From: Flavobacterium frigoris
Lineage (GTDB): Bacteria; Bacteroidota; Bacteroidia; Flavobacteriales; Flavobacteriaceae
Assembly: GCF_900111075.1 (NCBI RefSeq)
Contig: NZ_FOFZ01000022.1
Coordinates: 1 to 33,828, forward strand
DNA: 33,828 nt
Direction of reading: 5' to 3'
Made by a program: the position numbers and the translations under genes. Every line of letters starts with the position of its first letter. Position 1 is the stretch's first letter. Below are positions 8,233 to 17,782 of the stretch, one piece after another. The notes beneath the pieces were generated by a model. That model had not been told where the DNA came from and did no database searches. It worked only from the letters and a program-made list of their open reading frames with translations.

Positions 8233-9036
8233 ATGAAACATATTATTTTAGTATTCCTACTCCTTTTTTGCACTGTCCTTTACCCCCAAACTAAACTTCT
8301 CTCTTGGAATATTGAAAACTTCGGTCAATCAAAATCTCAAGTAGAAATTGCCGATATAGCACAGACAGTTAGAAATTATGATCTTATCGCCATCCAAGAA
8401 GTAGTAGCAGGTTATGGTGGCGCCCAAGCCGTTGCAAAACTAGCAGACGAACTGAACCGCACAGGAGCTAAATGGGATTATGTAATTAGTGCCCCTACGA
8501 GTAGTAGCGCTTATAAAACGGAGCGATATGCTTTTATATGGAAAACCGCCAAACTTAAAAAAATTGGTACTGCATGGCTAGAAAAAAGATTCCATTTAGA
8601 AATAGACCGAGAACCTTATTTTTGCACTTTTCAATTCGAAAATAAACAATTTACTGTTGTTAATTTTCATGCGATAACCAAAAAAATGCAGCCAGAAACC
8701 GAAATAAAATATTTTAAGTTCCTTCCTGATGAATACCCAACGCTAAATTTAATATTTGCCGGTGATTTCAATTGTCCGCAATCACATACAGTTTTTAATC
8801 CTTTGAGAAAAATGGGATACCAACCTATTTTGATTGGCCAAAAAACATCTTTAAAACAAAAATGTAAAAAATCCAGATGCCTAGCATCTGAATTTGATAA
8901 TATGTATTATAAAACCTCTAAAATTAAGAGTATAAACTCAGGGGTTATTTCTTTTTACAAAAATTTTAACTCGCTGAAAGAAGCAAGAAAAATATCAGAT
9001 CATATCCCTATTTGGTTTGAATTTTCGCTGAATTAA
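8233..9036 (+). CDS. Secreted endonuclease/exonuclease/phosphatase-fold protein
   Basis: 267 residues with an N-terminal signal peptide (about 1-18). The DNase I/EEP fold is shown by the ordered motifs LLSWNIENFG (metal site Asn), AIQEV (metal Glu), FHAITKK, AGDFN (catalytic Asp and Asn) and the terminal SDHIPIWF (catalytic Asp/His pair). All active-site residues appear present. It probably hydrolyses phosphodiesters outside the cytoplasm, such as extracellular DNA for nutrients. It could also be a phosphatase of the same fold, as the sequence alone does not fix the substrate. It converges on the gene at 9037 with no gap, and I see no hairpin between them. Confidence 0.85.
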   Translation: MKHIILVFLLLFCTVLYPQTKLLSWNIENFGQSKSQVEIADIAQTVRNYDLIAIQEVVAGYGGAQAVAKLADELNRTGAKWDYVISAPTSSSAYKTERYAFIWKTAKLKKIGTAWLEKRFHLEIDREPYFCTFQFENKQFTVVNFHAITKKMQPETEIKYFKFLPDEYPTLNLIFAGDFNCPQSHTVFNPLRKMGYQPILIGQKTSLKQKCKKSRCLASEFDNMYYKTSKIKSINSGVISFYKNFNSLKEARKISDHIPIWFEFSLN

Positions 9037-9879
9037 TTAGCCGAACACTTCAAACGTATCGCCGTCAAAACTAGCAAAAACCATAGCAGGATGAGAATCT
9101 TGATGATAGATATTCCCTGCACTGTCAATGGCTATAGCGCCGGCAAAGCCATCATACGGTTTTAGTTCATTGAAGGTTTTAGCGAAAGCTTCTTTTAACG
9201 AAAAACCATCGGTCACACGAGTTACGATTTTGGTAGCAGTGGCATTACTCATAATGTCCTCACCTACTCCTGTTAAACTCACACCACAAAATGAATTGGC
9301 ATAGTTTCCTGCAACCGTAGCCGAATCTGATATTCTACCGGGAACTTCAAATCCTTTTCCTCCTGTCGATGTGGCTGCTGCAATTTTTCCGTTTTTATCA
9401 AAAGCAACACAACCTACTGTTCCTAGGCCCAATGACTTTACTTTTTCTTCATGTTCTGCACGACGCTGTGGAATTTCGGTCGAAAACGATTGAAAACCAT
9501 TTTTCCTTGCAAAGTTTGTTGCTCCGCTTCCACCTAGAACGCGATCGTCGTATTGCATTAATATCTGTGCAACTTGAACTGGGTTTTTTACTTCTTCGAT
9601 ATTGATAACACCGCTCATTTTTTGGGTTACCCCATCCATTATCGCAGCACTCATTCTGATTTTTCCGTCGCTTTGTATTTGGGATCCAATACCTGCATTA
9701 AACAGTTCATTGTCCTCCAGCAGTGAAACTGCAAAAACTACTGTTTCAAGTGCTGAATGTGTTTTTAGATAGTCATAAGAATCTTTAACTATTTGTTCTA
9801 AAGCGTCTTGTTTGGCTATTTTTGTCTCATTACTGGTTGAAGATTCTGAGAAAAAACCACCGTGTATAATTAATTTCAT
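9037..9879 (-). CDS. Isoaspartyl peptidase / L-asparaginase (Ntn hydrolase)
   Basis: 280 residues, plant-type asparaginase family. The precursor self-cleaves before a threonine that becomes the nucleophile: GLGTVGCVAFD with T154. Other family motifs are IIHGG at the start, FNAGIGSQIQSDG and ATSTGGKGFEVPGR. It hydrolyses beta-aspartyl dipeptides. The gene lies 111 bp downstream of cyanophycinase on the same strand, so its likely job is to split beta-Asp-Arg released from cyanophycin into Asp and Arg; that role is inferred from position. A dyad TAACTAA-CA-TTAGTTA (9970-9985) lies in the gap. Confidence 0.9.
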   Translation of the reverse strand: MKLIIHGGFFSESSTSNETKIAKQDALEQIVKDSYDYLKTHSALETVVFAVSLLEDNELFNAGIGSQIQSDGKIRMSAAIMDGVTQKMSGVINIEEVKNPVQVAQILMQYDDRVLGGSGATNFARKNGFQSFSTEIPQRRAEHEEKVKSLGLGTVGCVAFDKNGKIAAATSTGGKGFEVPGRISDSATVAGNYANSFCGVSLTGVGEDIMSNATATKIVTRVTDGFSLKEAFAKTFNELKPYDGFAGAIAIDSAGNIYHQDSHPAMVFASFDGDTFEVFG

Positions 9880-9990
9880 TATTTTTTTATTTCAGGTTGC
9901 AAATTGTTTAGTGTAGACTAGTTGTTCTGAAAACAAAACAGCAACATCTCGCTGGCTTTCGCACACTCTTAACTAACATTAGTTATATTA

Positions 9991-10851
9991 TCAAGTATGA
10001 ATTTGCATTTTATGTGTCCTAATATCATAAGTATCATTCATACTCATCACATGAACCACCAAATTATTTATTGAAATAGGTTGCCCTAATTCGACCTGCG
10101 TCAAATTCGTATCTTTTATATCGCGTCCATCAACTAAAATAACTAATCCAGATCCAATTGCTTCCATCGCATTATTATTAGTAATCAACAAACCTGTATC
10201 TTCTCCTAATCCAATTCCGAGGACTCTTGGATTACTTACAACTGTTTGAAACAATCGACCTATCCTTCCTCTTCTTACAAAATGGGTATCAATAACAACC
10301 CCATCGATCAAACCGAGTCCGCTTGTAATTTTTACTTCTCCCTTCAATAATGCTTCTGAACTACTTCCCTGATAGATCATATTATTAGAGGCTGCTGCAG
10401 CTCCAGCAGATGTTCCAGCATAAATAAACTCCTCGTTATGGTATTTATCCAATAAGATATCATGAAATGGAGTTCCGCCAAGAATTGAAGTCAAACGCAA
10501 TTGATCTCCGCCTGTAAATATCACAACATCAGCTGCTTTTAATCGCGTCAAAACAGCTTCATCTGCAGCTTCTTCGCGTTTCTCAATATAAAGAACGTCT
10601 ATGTTCTTCGCATCTAAATAAGAAAAAGCTTTCACATATTCAGGACCAATCTCCTTTGGAATATTTGAAGCTGTAGTAACTACTTCAATACGTGAATTTT
10701 CTTTATGTTTGGATTCGCTGATTATTCTTTTAAGTATTCCAGTTTCAAAAAAATTTAAATTACTGGCACTATTTTTATCTATATCGGTTTCAGTAAAACT
10801 TCCTTTGTCTACTGCTCCTCCTATTATTATCAATTTTCCTATTATAGTCAT
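9991..10851 (-). CDS. cphB: Cyanophycinase
   Basis: 286 residues, peptidase family S51. The serine nucleophile is S148 in AGTSAGAAAAS, and the usual partners are seen in FTGGDQLRL and VIDTHFVRRGRIGRL (H190). It cuts the aspartate-backbone polymer cyanophycin into beta-Asp-Arg dipeptides. It is divergent from cyanophycin synthetase (193-bp gap) and upstream of the isoaspartyl peptidase, giving a complete make-and-break set. A TATTTTTG box on the minus strand at 10856-10863 sits so close to the ATG that the transcript could be nearly leaderless. Confidence 0.95.
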   Translation of the reverse strand: MTIIGKLIIIGGAVDKGSFTETDIDKNSASNLNFFETGILKRIISESKHKENSRIEVVTTASNIPKEIGPEYVKAFSYLDAKNIDVLYIEKREEAADEAVLTRLKAADVVIFTGGDQLRLTSILGGTPFHDILLDKYHNEEFIYAGTSAGAAAASNNMIYQGSSSEALLKGEVKITSGLGLIDGVVIDTHFVRRGRIGRLFQTVVSNPRVLGIGLGEDTGLLITNNNAMEAIGSGLVILVDGRDIKDTNLTQVELGQPISINNLVVHVMSMNDTYDIRTHKMQIHT

Positions 10852-11044
10852 TCGGCAAAAATAAACAAAATAAGAAAAGGAGCTATTGAACTACTCTGTT
10901 TATTTTTAAAATTATAACATGCGATTACTGTTAATTAAAATACATAAATTTTGTTTCAGCTATAAAAACCTTTATATTGGTTGCAATATAGAATACGATT
11001 TCTTAACAGTAATTTGTTTCAACTAAAATAACCCTTCTGTCTTT

Positions 11045-13669
11045 ATGAAAATAATAAAAGTACAAGCTCTTCGTGGGCCAAATATTTGGAGTATCCAAAG
11101 AAAAAAATTGATTCAAATGCGATTGGATTTGGAGGAAATGGAACAGTTCCCTACCAATAAAATAGAAGGATTTAAAGAAAGAATAGAAGCAATGTTTCCT
11201 ACAATGATTGAACATCGTTGCTCCGAAGGTTGCCGAGGTGGATTTTTTTCCAGAGTAGAACGCGGCACTTGGATGGGGCATGTAATTGAACATATTGCAC
11301 TTGAAATACAAACCTTAGCGGGTATGGAAACCGGATTTGGAAGAACTCGAGAAACCAAAACTCTTGGGACTTATAATGTTGTTTTCAGTTATACAGAAGA
11401 AAACGTTGGTCTTTTTGCGGCAGAATCATCTGTAGCAATTGCCGAAGCATTAATCACAGGAACAGAATATGACCTAGAAAGTGACTTACAAAAAATGCGA
11501 GAAATTAGGGAACGCGTTCGTTTGGGACCAAGTACTGGAAGTATTGTAGAAGAGGCCGTTTCGAGAAATATTCCTTGGATAAGACTAGGTACTAATTCAT
11601 TAGTACAATTGGGTCACGGAATAAACCAAATGCGTTTTCAAGCTACCATTACTTGCAAGACCAGCAGTATAGCCGTAGACATGGCTTGCAATAAAGAACT
11701 GACAAAAAAAATGCTTGATATGGCCTCGATTCCAGTAGCCAGCGGAAGTATTTGTGTAGATGAAGAAGACCTAGCCGAGACCATCAATAAAATTGGCTAC
11801 CCTATTGTACTGAAACCGCTTGATGGAAACCACGGTAAAGGAGCTTCTATAAATGTTACTAATTGGGAAGATGCTGTTTCTGGTTTGGCTTTCGCCAAAG
11901 AATACAGCAAACGTATTATCGTTGAAAAGTTCATTACTGGTTTTGATTTTCGAATTTTAGTCATTGACAATAAATTAGTAGCTGCAGCAAAACGAGTGCC
12001 TGCTCATGTAATAGGAAATGCGAAAAATTCAATCCAAGAATTAATTGCTGTTGAAAACCTAGATCCAAGAAGAGGTTATGGACATGAAAATGTTTTAACA
12101 CAGATTGATGTTGACAGGGATACCGAAGACCTACTTGAAAAACTGAACTATACTCTAGAAACTATACCAAGATCAGGTGAGATTGTGTTTTTGAAATCTA
12201 CAGCTAACTTAAGTACAGGTGGCACCTCTGTTGATGTAACAGATATGATGCACCCCGAAAATATATTTCTAGCCGAAAGAATTTCAAGAGTAATTGGACT
12301 GGACATTTGTGGTGTGGATATTATGGCCGAGAATTTAACACAACCCTTAAAAGATAATGGCGGTGTAATTCTTGAAGTAAATGCAGCACCCGGTTTTAGA
12401 ATGCACCTCGCTCCTTCTGAAGGCTTGCCTAGAAATGTAGCCGCTCCTGTTATTGATATGCTCTATCCTCCAGGAAAATCATGCCGAATTCCAATTATCG
12501 CTGTAACTGGTACTAATGGTAAAACAACCACTACGAGACTATTAGCACATATTGTAAAAAACAATGGTTATAAAGTAGGTTTCACTACCTCTGATGGGAT
12601 TTATATTCAAAATCACATGATGGAAAAAGGAGATACTACTGGGCCTCAAAGTGCACAATATGTGTTAAGAGATCCTACTGTTGAATTTGCCGTTTTGGAA
12701 ACTGCAAGAGGTGGAATATTACGCTCTGGACTAGGTTTCAGCATTTGTGACATCGGAATTATTACCAATATTCAAGAAGATCATTTAGGAATAAGTGATA
12801 TTCATTCTTTGGATGATTTAGCAAGAGTAAAAGCGACTGTCGTAAAAAGTATCAAGAAAGACGGTTGGGCAATTTTGAATGGGGATGATGAACATTGTAT
12901 AAAAATAGGTGCTGATTTAGGCTGCAATGTGGCTTACTTTAGTTTAGATGAAGAAAATCCGTTCATCAAAAAATTAAGCGCTGAAGGAAAAACAGTTGCA
13001 GTTTATGAGAATGGTTTTATCACAATCAAAAAAGGAGAATGGAAAATTAGAATCGAACGAGCCACTCATGTTCCTTTAACACTTGGCGGAAAAGCCAAAT
13101 TCATGATTGCAAATGTTCTTGCAGCAACCTTAGCTAGTTATGTATGGGGATTCAAAACAGAAGACATTAGTTTATCCTTACAAACTTTCATTCCTAGTGC
13201 TGCACAAACACCGGGCCGTATGAATATTTTTGAGTTCAAAAAATTCAAAGTATTGATTGATTTTGCACACAATGCTTCAGGGTACAAAGGGGTTGAAGAG
13301 TATTTACAAAGTGTAGATGCCACTAAAAAGATTGGAATTATTGCAGGTGTTGGTGATCGTCGCGATGAAGACATTCGTGAATGTGCCACAATTGCAGCTA
13401 GAATGTTTGATCACATCATCATTCGACAAGAGAAATATTTAAGAGGAAGAACCGAAAATGAAATAATTGATCTAATATTAGAAGGAATTACTGCTTCAGG
13501 TAAAAATGTGACTTACGAAATTATTCCAAAAGAAACCGAAGCTATTAGACATGCCATCAATTGTGCTGAGGAAGGAAGTTTTATTACTGCCTTAAGCGAT
13601 GTAGTTACTAATGCTATCGAAATTGTACAAGAATATTTGGACAAAGAAAATGAATATGGAACCGTTTAG
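11045..13669 (+). CDS. cphA: Cyanophycin synthetase
   Basis: 874 residues, the normal size. An N-terminal domain (about 1-160) is followed by an ATP-grasp module (about 210-475, with YPIVLKPLDGNHGKGASI and GVDIMAENL) that adds Asp to the backbone. A Mur-ligase-like module (about 485-874, P-loop VTGTNGKTTTTR near 487) adds Arg to each Asp side chain. It makes the nitrogen reserve multi-L-arginyl-poly-L-aspartate in the cytoplasm. Both ATP sites look intact. It is transcribed away from cphB; a terminator follows at 13690. Confidence 0.96.
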   Translation: MKIIKVQALRGPNIWSIQRKKLIQMRLDLEEMEQFPTNKIEGFKERIEAMFPTMIEHRCSEGCRGGFFSRVERGTWMGHVIEHIALEIQTLAGMETGFGRTRETKTLGTYNVVFSYTEENVGLFAAESSVAIAEALITGTEYDLESDLQKMREIRERVRLGPSTGSIVEEAVSRNIPWIRLGTNSLVQLGHGINQMRFQATITCKTSSIAVDMACNKELTKKMLDMASIPVASGSICVDEEDLAETINKIGYPIVLKPLDGNHGKGASINVTNWEDAVSGLAFAKEYSKRIIVEKFITGFDFRILVIDNKLVAAAKRVPAHVIGNAKNSIQELIAVENLDPRRGYGHENVLTQIDVDRDTEDLLEKLNYTLETIPRSGEIVFLKSTANLSTGGTSVDVTDMMHPENIFLAERISRVIGLDICGVDIMAENLTQPLKDNGGVILEVNAAPGFRMHLAPSEGLPRNVAAPVIDMLYPPGKSCRIPIIAVTGTNGKTTTTRLLAHIVKNNGYKVGFTTSDGIYIQNHMMEKGDTTGPQSAQYVLRDPTVEFAVLETARGGILRSGLGFSICDIGIITNIQEDHLGISDIHSLDDLARVKATVVKSIKKDGWAILNGDDEHCIKIGADLGCNVAYFSLDEENPFIKKLSAEGKTVAVYENGFITIKKGEWKIRIERATHVPLTLGGKAKFMIANVLAATLASYVWGFKTEDISLSLQTFIPSAAQTPGRMNIFEFKKFKVLIDFAHNASGYKGVEEYLQSVDATKKIGIIAGVGDRRDEDIRECATIAARMFDHIIIRQEKYLRGRTENEIIDLILEGITASGKNVTYEIIPKETEAIRHAINCAEEGSFITALSDVVTNAIEIVQEYLDKENEYGTV

Positions 13670-13689
13670 TTTCATTTTACAAATAGAAG

Positions 13690-13717
13690 AGCTACTGGAA
13701 ACAGTAGCTTTTTTTTT
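13690..13717 (+). terminator. Terminator after cphA
   Basis: AGCTACTG (13690-13697), loop GAAA, CAGTAGCT (13702-13709) and a run of eight or more T. It stops cphA transcription 20 bp after its stop codon, just before the convergent glutaminase gene ends at 13719. Confidence 0.9.
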
Positions 13718-13718
13718 G

Positions 13719-14630
13719 CTAAAAAACGGACATCCCAGTTTTTGTCGTTAATAATTCTAAAGCATGCATACCCAATTCTGAATTTCCTTTTTTGTTTAAT
13801 CTTGGAGACCAAGTAGCGACCACAAAATTATTCGGATATAAGGCAACGATTCCACCACCAATTCCACTTTTACCCGGCAATCCCACTTTATAAGTAAACT
13901 CCCCCGACTCATCATAAAAACCGCAGGTTTGCATCAAAGCATTTAATCTTTTTACTTGACTCTTTGTCAAAATTTGTTTTCCTTCCTTCGTTTTTCCTTC
14001 ATTGGCAAAAAAGAAAAAAGAATGCGCCAGTTCGCTACACGTCATTTCTATTGAACATTGATGAAAGTAAAAATCCAAAACAGTATCAACATCATTTTCA
14101 ATATTCCCGAATGACTTTAAAAAATTTGCCAAAGCGGCATTTCTAAAGCGGGTGTCTTTCTCCGATTGCGCTACGTCCAGATTATATTCAATTGTTGGGC
14201 TTCCAGAAATTAGTCTTATAAAAGCTAGAAACTCTTTTTTGGGATTTTTTAAACAGGAAACTAACATATCAGCTATAACAATTGCTCCCGAATTTATAAA
14301 TGGATTTCTTGGGATACCCTTTTCATATTCCAATTGAATCAAAGAATTAAAAGCAGTTCCAGAAGGTTCAACGCCTACCCTTTTCCATATTTTTTCATCC
14401 AAAAAAGAAAAGGCCAAAGCCACAGTCAACACTTTTGAAATACTCTGAATAGAAAATTTTTCATTACTGTCTCCAATGCCAAAATTGTCCCCGTCGATTG
14501 TAGTCAAATGAATTCCAAATTTATTGGGGTGAACCTTAGCTAACTCTGGTATGGTTACCGTCACATTTCCCTTAGCTGGAAATCCATTTGATTCCTGTTT
14601 TATTTCCTGCAAAATTGATGCGTAGTCCAT
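13719..14630 (-). CDS. glsA: Glutaminase (serine-dependent, beta-lactamase-like fold)
   Basis: 303 residues from the ATG at 14630 (MDYASILQEIKQE); a TTG four codons earlier is less likely. It converts glutamine to glutamate and ammonia. Family motifs are FSIQSISKVLT (catalytic Ser and Lys of the SxxK motif), NPFINSGAI, and GLPGKSGIGGGIVALYP near the C-terminus. The length is normal. It converges with cphA and lies beside other Asp/Arg/Gln-related genes, so the area looks like an amide nitrogen neighbourhood, although no shared operon is seen. Confidence 0.94.
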   Translation of the reverse strand: MDYASILQEIKQESNGFPAKGNVTVTIPELAKVHPNKFGIHLTTIDGDNFGIGDSNEKFSIQSISKVLTVALAFSFLDEKIWKRVGVEPSGTAFNSLIQLEYEKGIPRNPFINSGAIVIADMLVSCLKNPKKEFLAFIRLISGSPTIEYNLDVAQSEKDTRFRNAALANFLKSFGNIENDVDTVLDFYFHQCSIEMTCSELAHSFFFFANEGKTKEGKQILTKSQVKRLNALMQTCGFYDESGEFTYKVGLPGKSGIGGGIVALYPNNFVVATWSPRLNKKGNSELGMHALELLTTKTGMSVF

Positions 14631-14662
14631 AATGTAATACAAGTTTTAGAAAGCGGTCCAAG

Positions 14663-15925
14663 TTAGGTTTTTTGTTTTTTCTTTCTGGCAGCAGGAAATA
14701 AAACGTTATTTAAAATTAAGCGGTAACCTGGTGAATTAGGATGCAAATCCAAAACTGTTGGAGAATCCCCCACCTGATGCTGAAAATCTTCAGGATCATG
14801 GCCGCTATAAAAGGTAAACATTCCTTTTCCTTTTTCGCCATGAATGTATCGCGCTTCCCCATTGAGTTCACAGGTTCCCATAATTAAAACATTAGATTTA
14901 ATTAGTGCAGAATCAAAGGCAGTAGTTTGTCCCATAAATCCCTTTACGAGTTGAGTATGATTTTGACACAACATACTTGGAATAGGATCCCATTTAGCCG
15001 AAAATTCCATCAGCGTAAAATAATCTTTATCCATTGGGACACGGCGCTTCTCCGTCATGTCAATATCTGAAAATTCATATTTTTCCGGTTTTCTTTCGAG
15101 AATAAAATCTTTAAAAGCAAAAGAATTAGAATAGTTCATACTGGACTGATAATTAGCATCACTTGGATCACCATCAAACATTGGCTCACAAATATCAACT
15201 CCATCTGCTGCCAAAGCAATATCAAAACTGTCAGTAGCCGAACACATGGCAAACATAAACCCTCCTCCAACGACAAAGTCTCTTATTTTTTTGGCTACAG
15301 CTCCTTTTTCCTCTGAAACTTTTGCAAAGCCTAACTTGGTTGCTAGTTGCTCCGCCTCTTTCTTATCCTCAATATACCAAGGCACATTTCTAAAGGAGCC
15401 AAAAAACTTTCCATATTGTCCCGTAAAATCTTCATGATGCAAATGCAACCAATCGTAAAGTACTAATTGATCACTGAGGACTTCCTCATCATATATGGGT
15501 GTAAATGGAATTTCGGCATACGTCAAAACGAGTGTCACCGCATCATCCCAAAGTTGTTTCCCTTTAGGTGTATAAACTGCAATCCTGGGTGCTTTTTCAA
15601 GGATCACGGCGTCCATGTTTTGAGATGGACTAGCTATTTCATCTAAAATCTTGGCTTCTTCACTATCAGAAAGTACTTCAAAACTCACCCCTCTAATCTG
15701 ACATTCTTTGCGTATTTCTGGAGCGTCAGGCAATAGAAAAGACCCCCCACGGTAGTTGAGTAACCAGCTGGCTTTATAGTTTTTTTCTAAACACCAAAAC
15801 GTAATTCCGTAGGCTTTCAGGTGATTTTGTTGCGTAGTTTCGTCCATTGGCAACAAAATAAAAGAAGCTTTTGCTGCAATAGAAACTAGAAAAACTAGAA
15901 TAAAAAAAACTCTTTTAGGAATCAT
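14663..15925 (-). CDS. Conserved secreted Bacteroidota protein (often labelled asparagine synthetase B)
   Basis: 420 residues with a signal peptide (about 1-20) and a basic C-terminus (KKKQKT). I remember close relatives being labelled asparagine synthetase B in databases, but the hallmarks of AsnB (N-terminal Cys2, an SGGxDS-type PP-loop) are absent. Visible features are LLNYRGGSFLLPD, YDWLHLHHEDFTGQYGKF, GGGFMFAMCSATDSFDIA and FTFYSGHDPEDFQH. The Cys in MCSATD after a Gly-rich strand, with a later GHDPED, recalls a class I amidotransferase-like nucleophile elbow. This is only a suggestion. Signal plus conserved Cys and His points to an extracytoplasmic hydrolase or ligand binder. Function unknown. 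Confidence 0.75.
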   Translation of the reverse strand: MIPKRVFFILVFLVSIAAKASFILLPMDETTQQNHLKAYGITFWCLEKNYKASWLLNYRGGSFLLPDAPEIRKECQIRGVSFEVLSDSEEAKILDEIASPSQNMDAVILEKAPRIAVYTPKGKQLWDDAVTLVLTYAEIPFTPIYDEEVLSDQLVLYDWLHLHHEDFTGQYGKFFGSFRNVPWYIEDKKEAEQLATKLGFAKVSEEKGAVAKKIRDFVVGGGFMFAMCSATDSFDIALAADGVDICEPMFDGDPSDANYQSSMNYSNSFAFKDFILERKPEKYEFSDIDMTEKRRVPMDKDYFTLMEFSAKWDPIPSMLCQNHTQLVKGFMGQTTAFDSALIKSNVLIMGTCELNGEARYIHGEKGKGMFTFYSGHDPEDFQHQVGDSPTVLDLHPNSPGYRLILNNVLFPAARKKKQKT

Positions 15926-16061
15926 TATATACGATTTTGAATCAAAGATAGAAAAGGAAAAGAATTATACTGCTCAAATATACCTTTTTAAATCAATTCA
16001 ATTTCGCGATTACTGATTACAAGAAAAGGTTTAAAATTAAGTATAAAATGCAAACCATAAA

Positions 16062-16085
16062 AAAAGCCTATAAAAATAGGCTTTT
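16062..16085 (-). terminator. Terminator after dnaB
   Basis: AAAAGCCTAT (16062-16071), loop AAAA and ATAGGCTTTT (16076-16085) form a 10-bp stem with A/T tracts on both sides. It lies 8 bp past the dnaB stop on the minus strand. Confidence 0.8.
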
Positions 16086-16093
16086 AATACTTT

Positions 16094-17638
16094 CTAAAAA
16101 GGCATATCGCTGTCGTCATCGTCGTCATTGAGATTACTCCCGAATGCTTCATGCGCAGAAGGTAAACTTTTAGTCATAAACGAACTTTCATCTTGATTCA
16201 TAGAAGAAGGTAAATCATCATAATTACCACTATGGTCTTCTAAATTATCAAACTTTCCAAGATGTCCAATAAACTTCAAACGAACGTTTTCGATACTACC
16301 ATTACGGTGCTTGGCTATCATTATTTCTGCTTGACCTGCAGTAGGTGAAGCTTCATCATCATCCCATTCATCAATTTTATAATATTCCGGACGGTATAAG
16401 AACGATACAATATCAGCATCTTGCTCAATCGCACCCGATTCACGAAGGTCAGAAAGTAACGGTCTTTTACTGGACCCACGAGTTTCAACCGCACGCGATA
16501 ATTGAGAAAGCGCTATTACGGGAACGTTCAATTCCTTTGCAAGGGCTTTTAAGTTTCGGGAAATTGTTGAAATTTCCTGTTCTCTGTTTCCTCCACCTTT
16601 ACCATTTCCTCCGGCAGTCATCAATTGCAAATAGTCAACAATAATAATTCGGATTCCATGCTGTGAAACCAAACGTCTTGCTTTTGCTCTTAAATCAAAA
16701 ATAGAGAGTGATGGAGTGTCATCAATATACAAAGGAGCTTTCTCTAGATTTTTAACCTTAGTACTCAGTTGCTCCCATTCGTGTTTTTCTAATTTACCGG
16801 TACGCAATTTCTCTGAAGACAAACCGGTTTCAGAGGAAATCAAACGCGTAATTAATTGCACCGATGCCATCTCTAATGAAAATAAGGCCACAGGCATTCC
16901 ATAATCAATCGCCATATTTCTTGCCATTGACAATACAAATGCGGTCTTACCCATTGCTGGTCTAGCCGCGATAATAATTAAATCACTTGGCTGCCAACCC
17001 GAAGTAATTTTATCTAACTTTTCAAATCCAGTAGCAACTCCGCTTAGTCCTTCTTGCCCTGCAATTTCTTCAATTCGTTTTTTAGCTTGTAGTACTAAAC
17101 TTTGGGCAGTTTCAGAACTTCGTTTTATATTTCCTTGGGTAACTTCATAAAGTTTAGATTCTGCTCTATCCAATAAATCAAAAACATCCGTAGTTTCATC
17201 GTACGATTCTTCGATTATCTCCGAAGAGATTCGAATCAAACTTCGTTGTATGAATTTTTGAAGAATAATTCTAGAGTGAAACTCGATATGTGCTGATGAG
17301 GATATTTTTTGCGTAAGCTGAATTAAATAAAAGTCACCACCGGCCAAATCTAATTTAGCATTTTTCTTTAGTTGTGCTGAAACGGTAAGTAAATCGATAG
17401 GCTGTGTTTCAGTAAACAGCTGAACGATTGCCTCAAAAATATGTTTGTGGGCGTCTTTATAAAAAGCATCAGGCGATAAAATATCAATTACATCATCTAC
17501 CCCTTTTTTATCAATCATCATAGCACCAAGAACGGCCTCTTCCAATTCTAAAACCTGTGGTGGCAACTTGCCCTTTTCTAGGTTTATAATTGTTGTTTTA
17601 TCGACCTTAACTGGGTTTATATTCCTGAAGTTTTCCAT
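16094..17638 (-). CDS. dnaB: Replicative DNA helicase DnaB
   Basis: 514 residues, hexameric helicase that unwinds DNA at the replication fork. The N-terminal primase-interacting domain (about 28-130, LPPQVLELEEAVLGAMMIDKK) and the RecA-like motor (about 200-460) are complete: Walker A AARPAMGKTAF, Walker B IIIVDYLQLM, and later ALSQLSRAVETRG and SDLRESGAIEQDADIV. No intein interrupts it. The C-terminal tail is acidic (NLNDDDDDSDMPF), which recalls the acidic tip of SSB. That may be coincidence. It is monocistronic between two terminators. Confidence 0.98.
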   Translation of the reverse strand: MENFRNINPVKVDKTTIINLEKGKLPPQVLELEEAVLGAMMIDKKGVDDVIDILSPDAFYKDAHKHIFEAIVQLFTETQPIDLLTVSAQLKKNAKLDLAGGDFYLIQLTQKISSSAHIEFHSRIILQKFIQRSLIRISSEIIEESYDETTDVFDLLDRAESKLYEVTQGNIKRSSETAQSLVLQAKKRIEEIAGQEGLSGVATGFEKLDKITSGWQPSDLIIIAARPAMGKTAFVLSMARNMAIDYGMPVALFSLEMASVQLITRLISSETGLSSEKLRTGKLEKHEWEQLSTKVKNLEKAPLYIDDTPSLSIFDLRAKARRLVSQHGIRIIIVDYLQLMTAGGNGKGGGNREQEISTISRNLKALAKELNVPVIALSQLSRAVETRGSSKRPLLSDLRESGAIEQDADIVSFLYRPEYYKIDEWDDDEASPTAGQAEIMIAKHRNGSIENVRLKFIGHLGKFDNLEDHSGNYDDLPSSMNQDESSFMTKSLPSAHEAFGSNLNDDDDDSDMPF

Positions 17639-17725
17639 GTAGCGAAAGTAACAAAAAATTAAAAAATATTGCTGTTGACTTATTACAAATAATTGTTTAT
17701 AAGTAACTGATTTTTGTTTATAACC

Positions 17726-17768
17726 AAAAAAAAACCCGTCTCGTTTGTAAACGAGACGGGTTTTTTTT
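17726..17768 (-). terminator. Strong symmetrical terminator between accA and dnaB
   Basis: CCCGTCTCGTTT (17735-17746) pairs with AAACGAGACGGG (17749-17760), flanked by A-run and T-run, so it could work in either direction. Here it ends accA transcription before dnaB, which is on the same strand. The core CGTCTCGT resembles the hairpin at 40-60. Confidence 0.92.
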
Positions 17769-17782
17769 ATATTTATGAGATA

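Noticed and set aside
16094..17638. Phage or plasmid origin for dnaB
   Set aside because: It is full length, flanked by accA and core genes with their own terminators, and reads as the chromosomal helicase.
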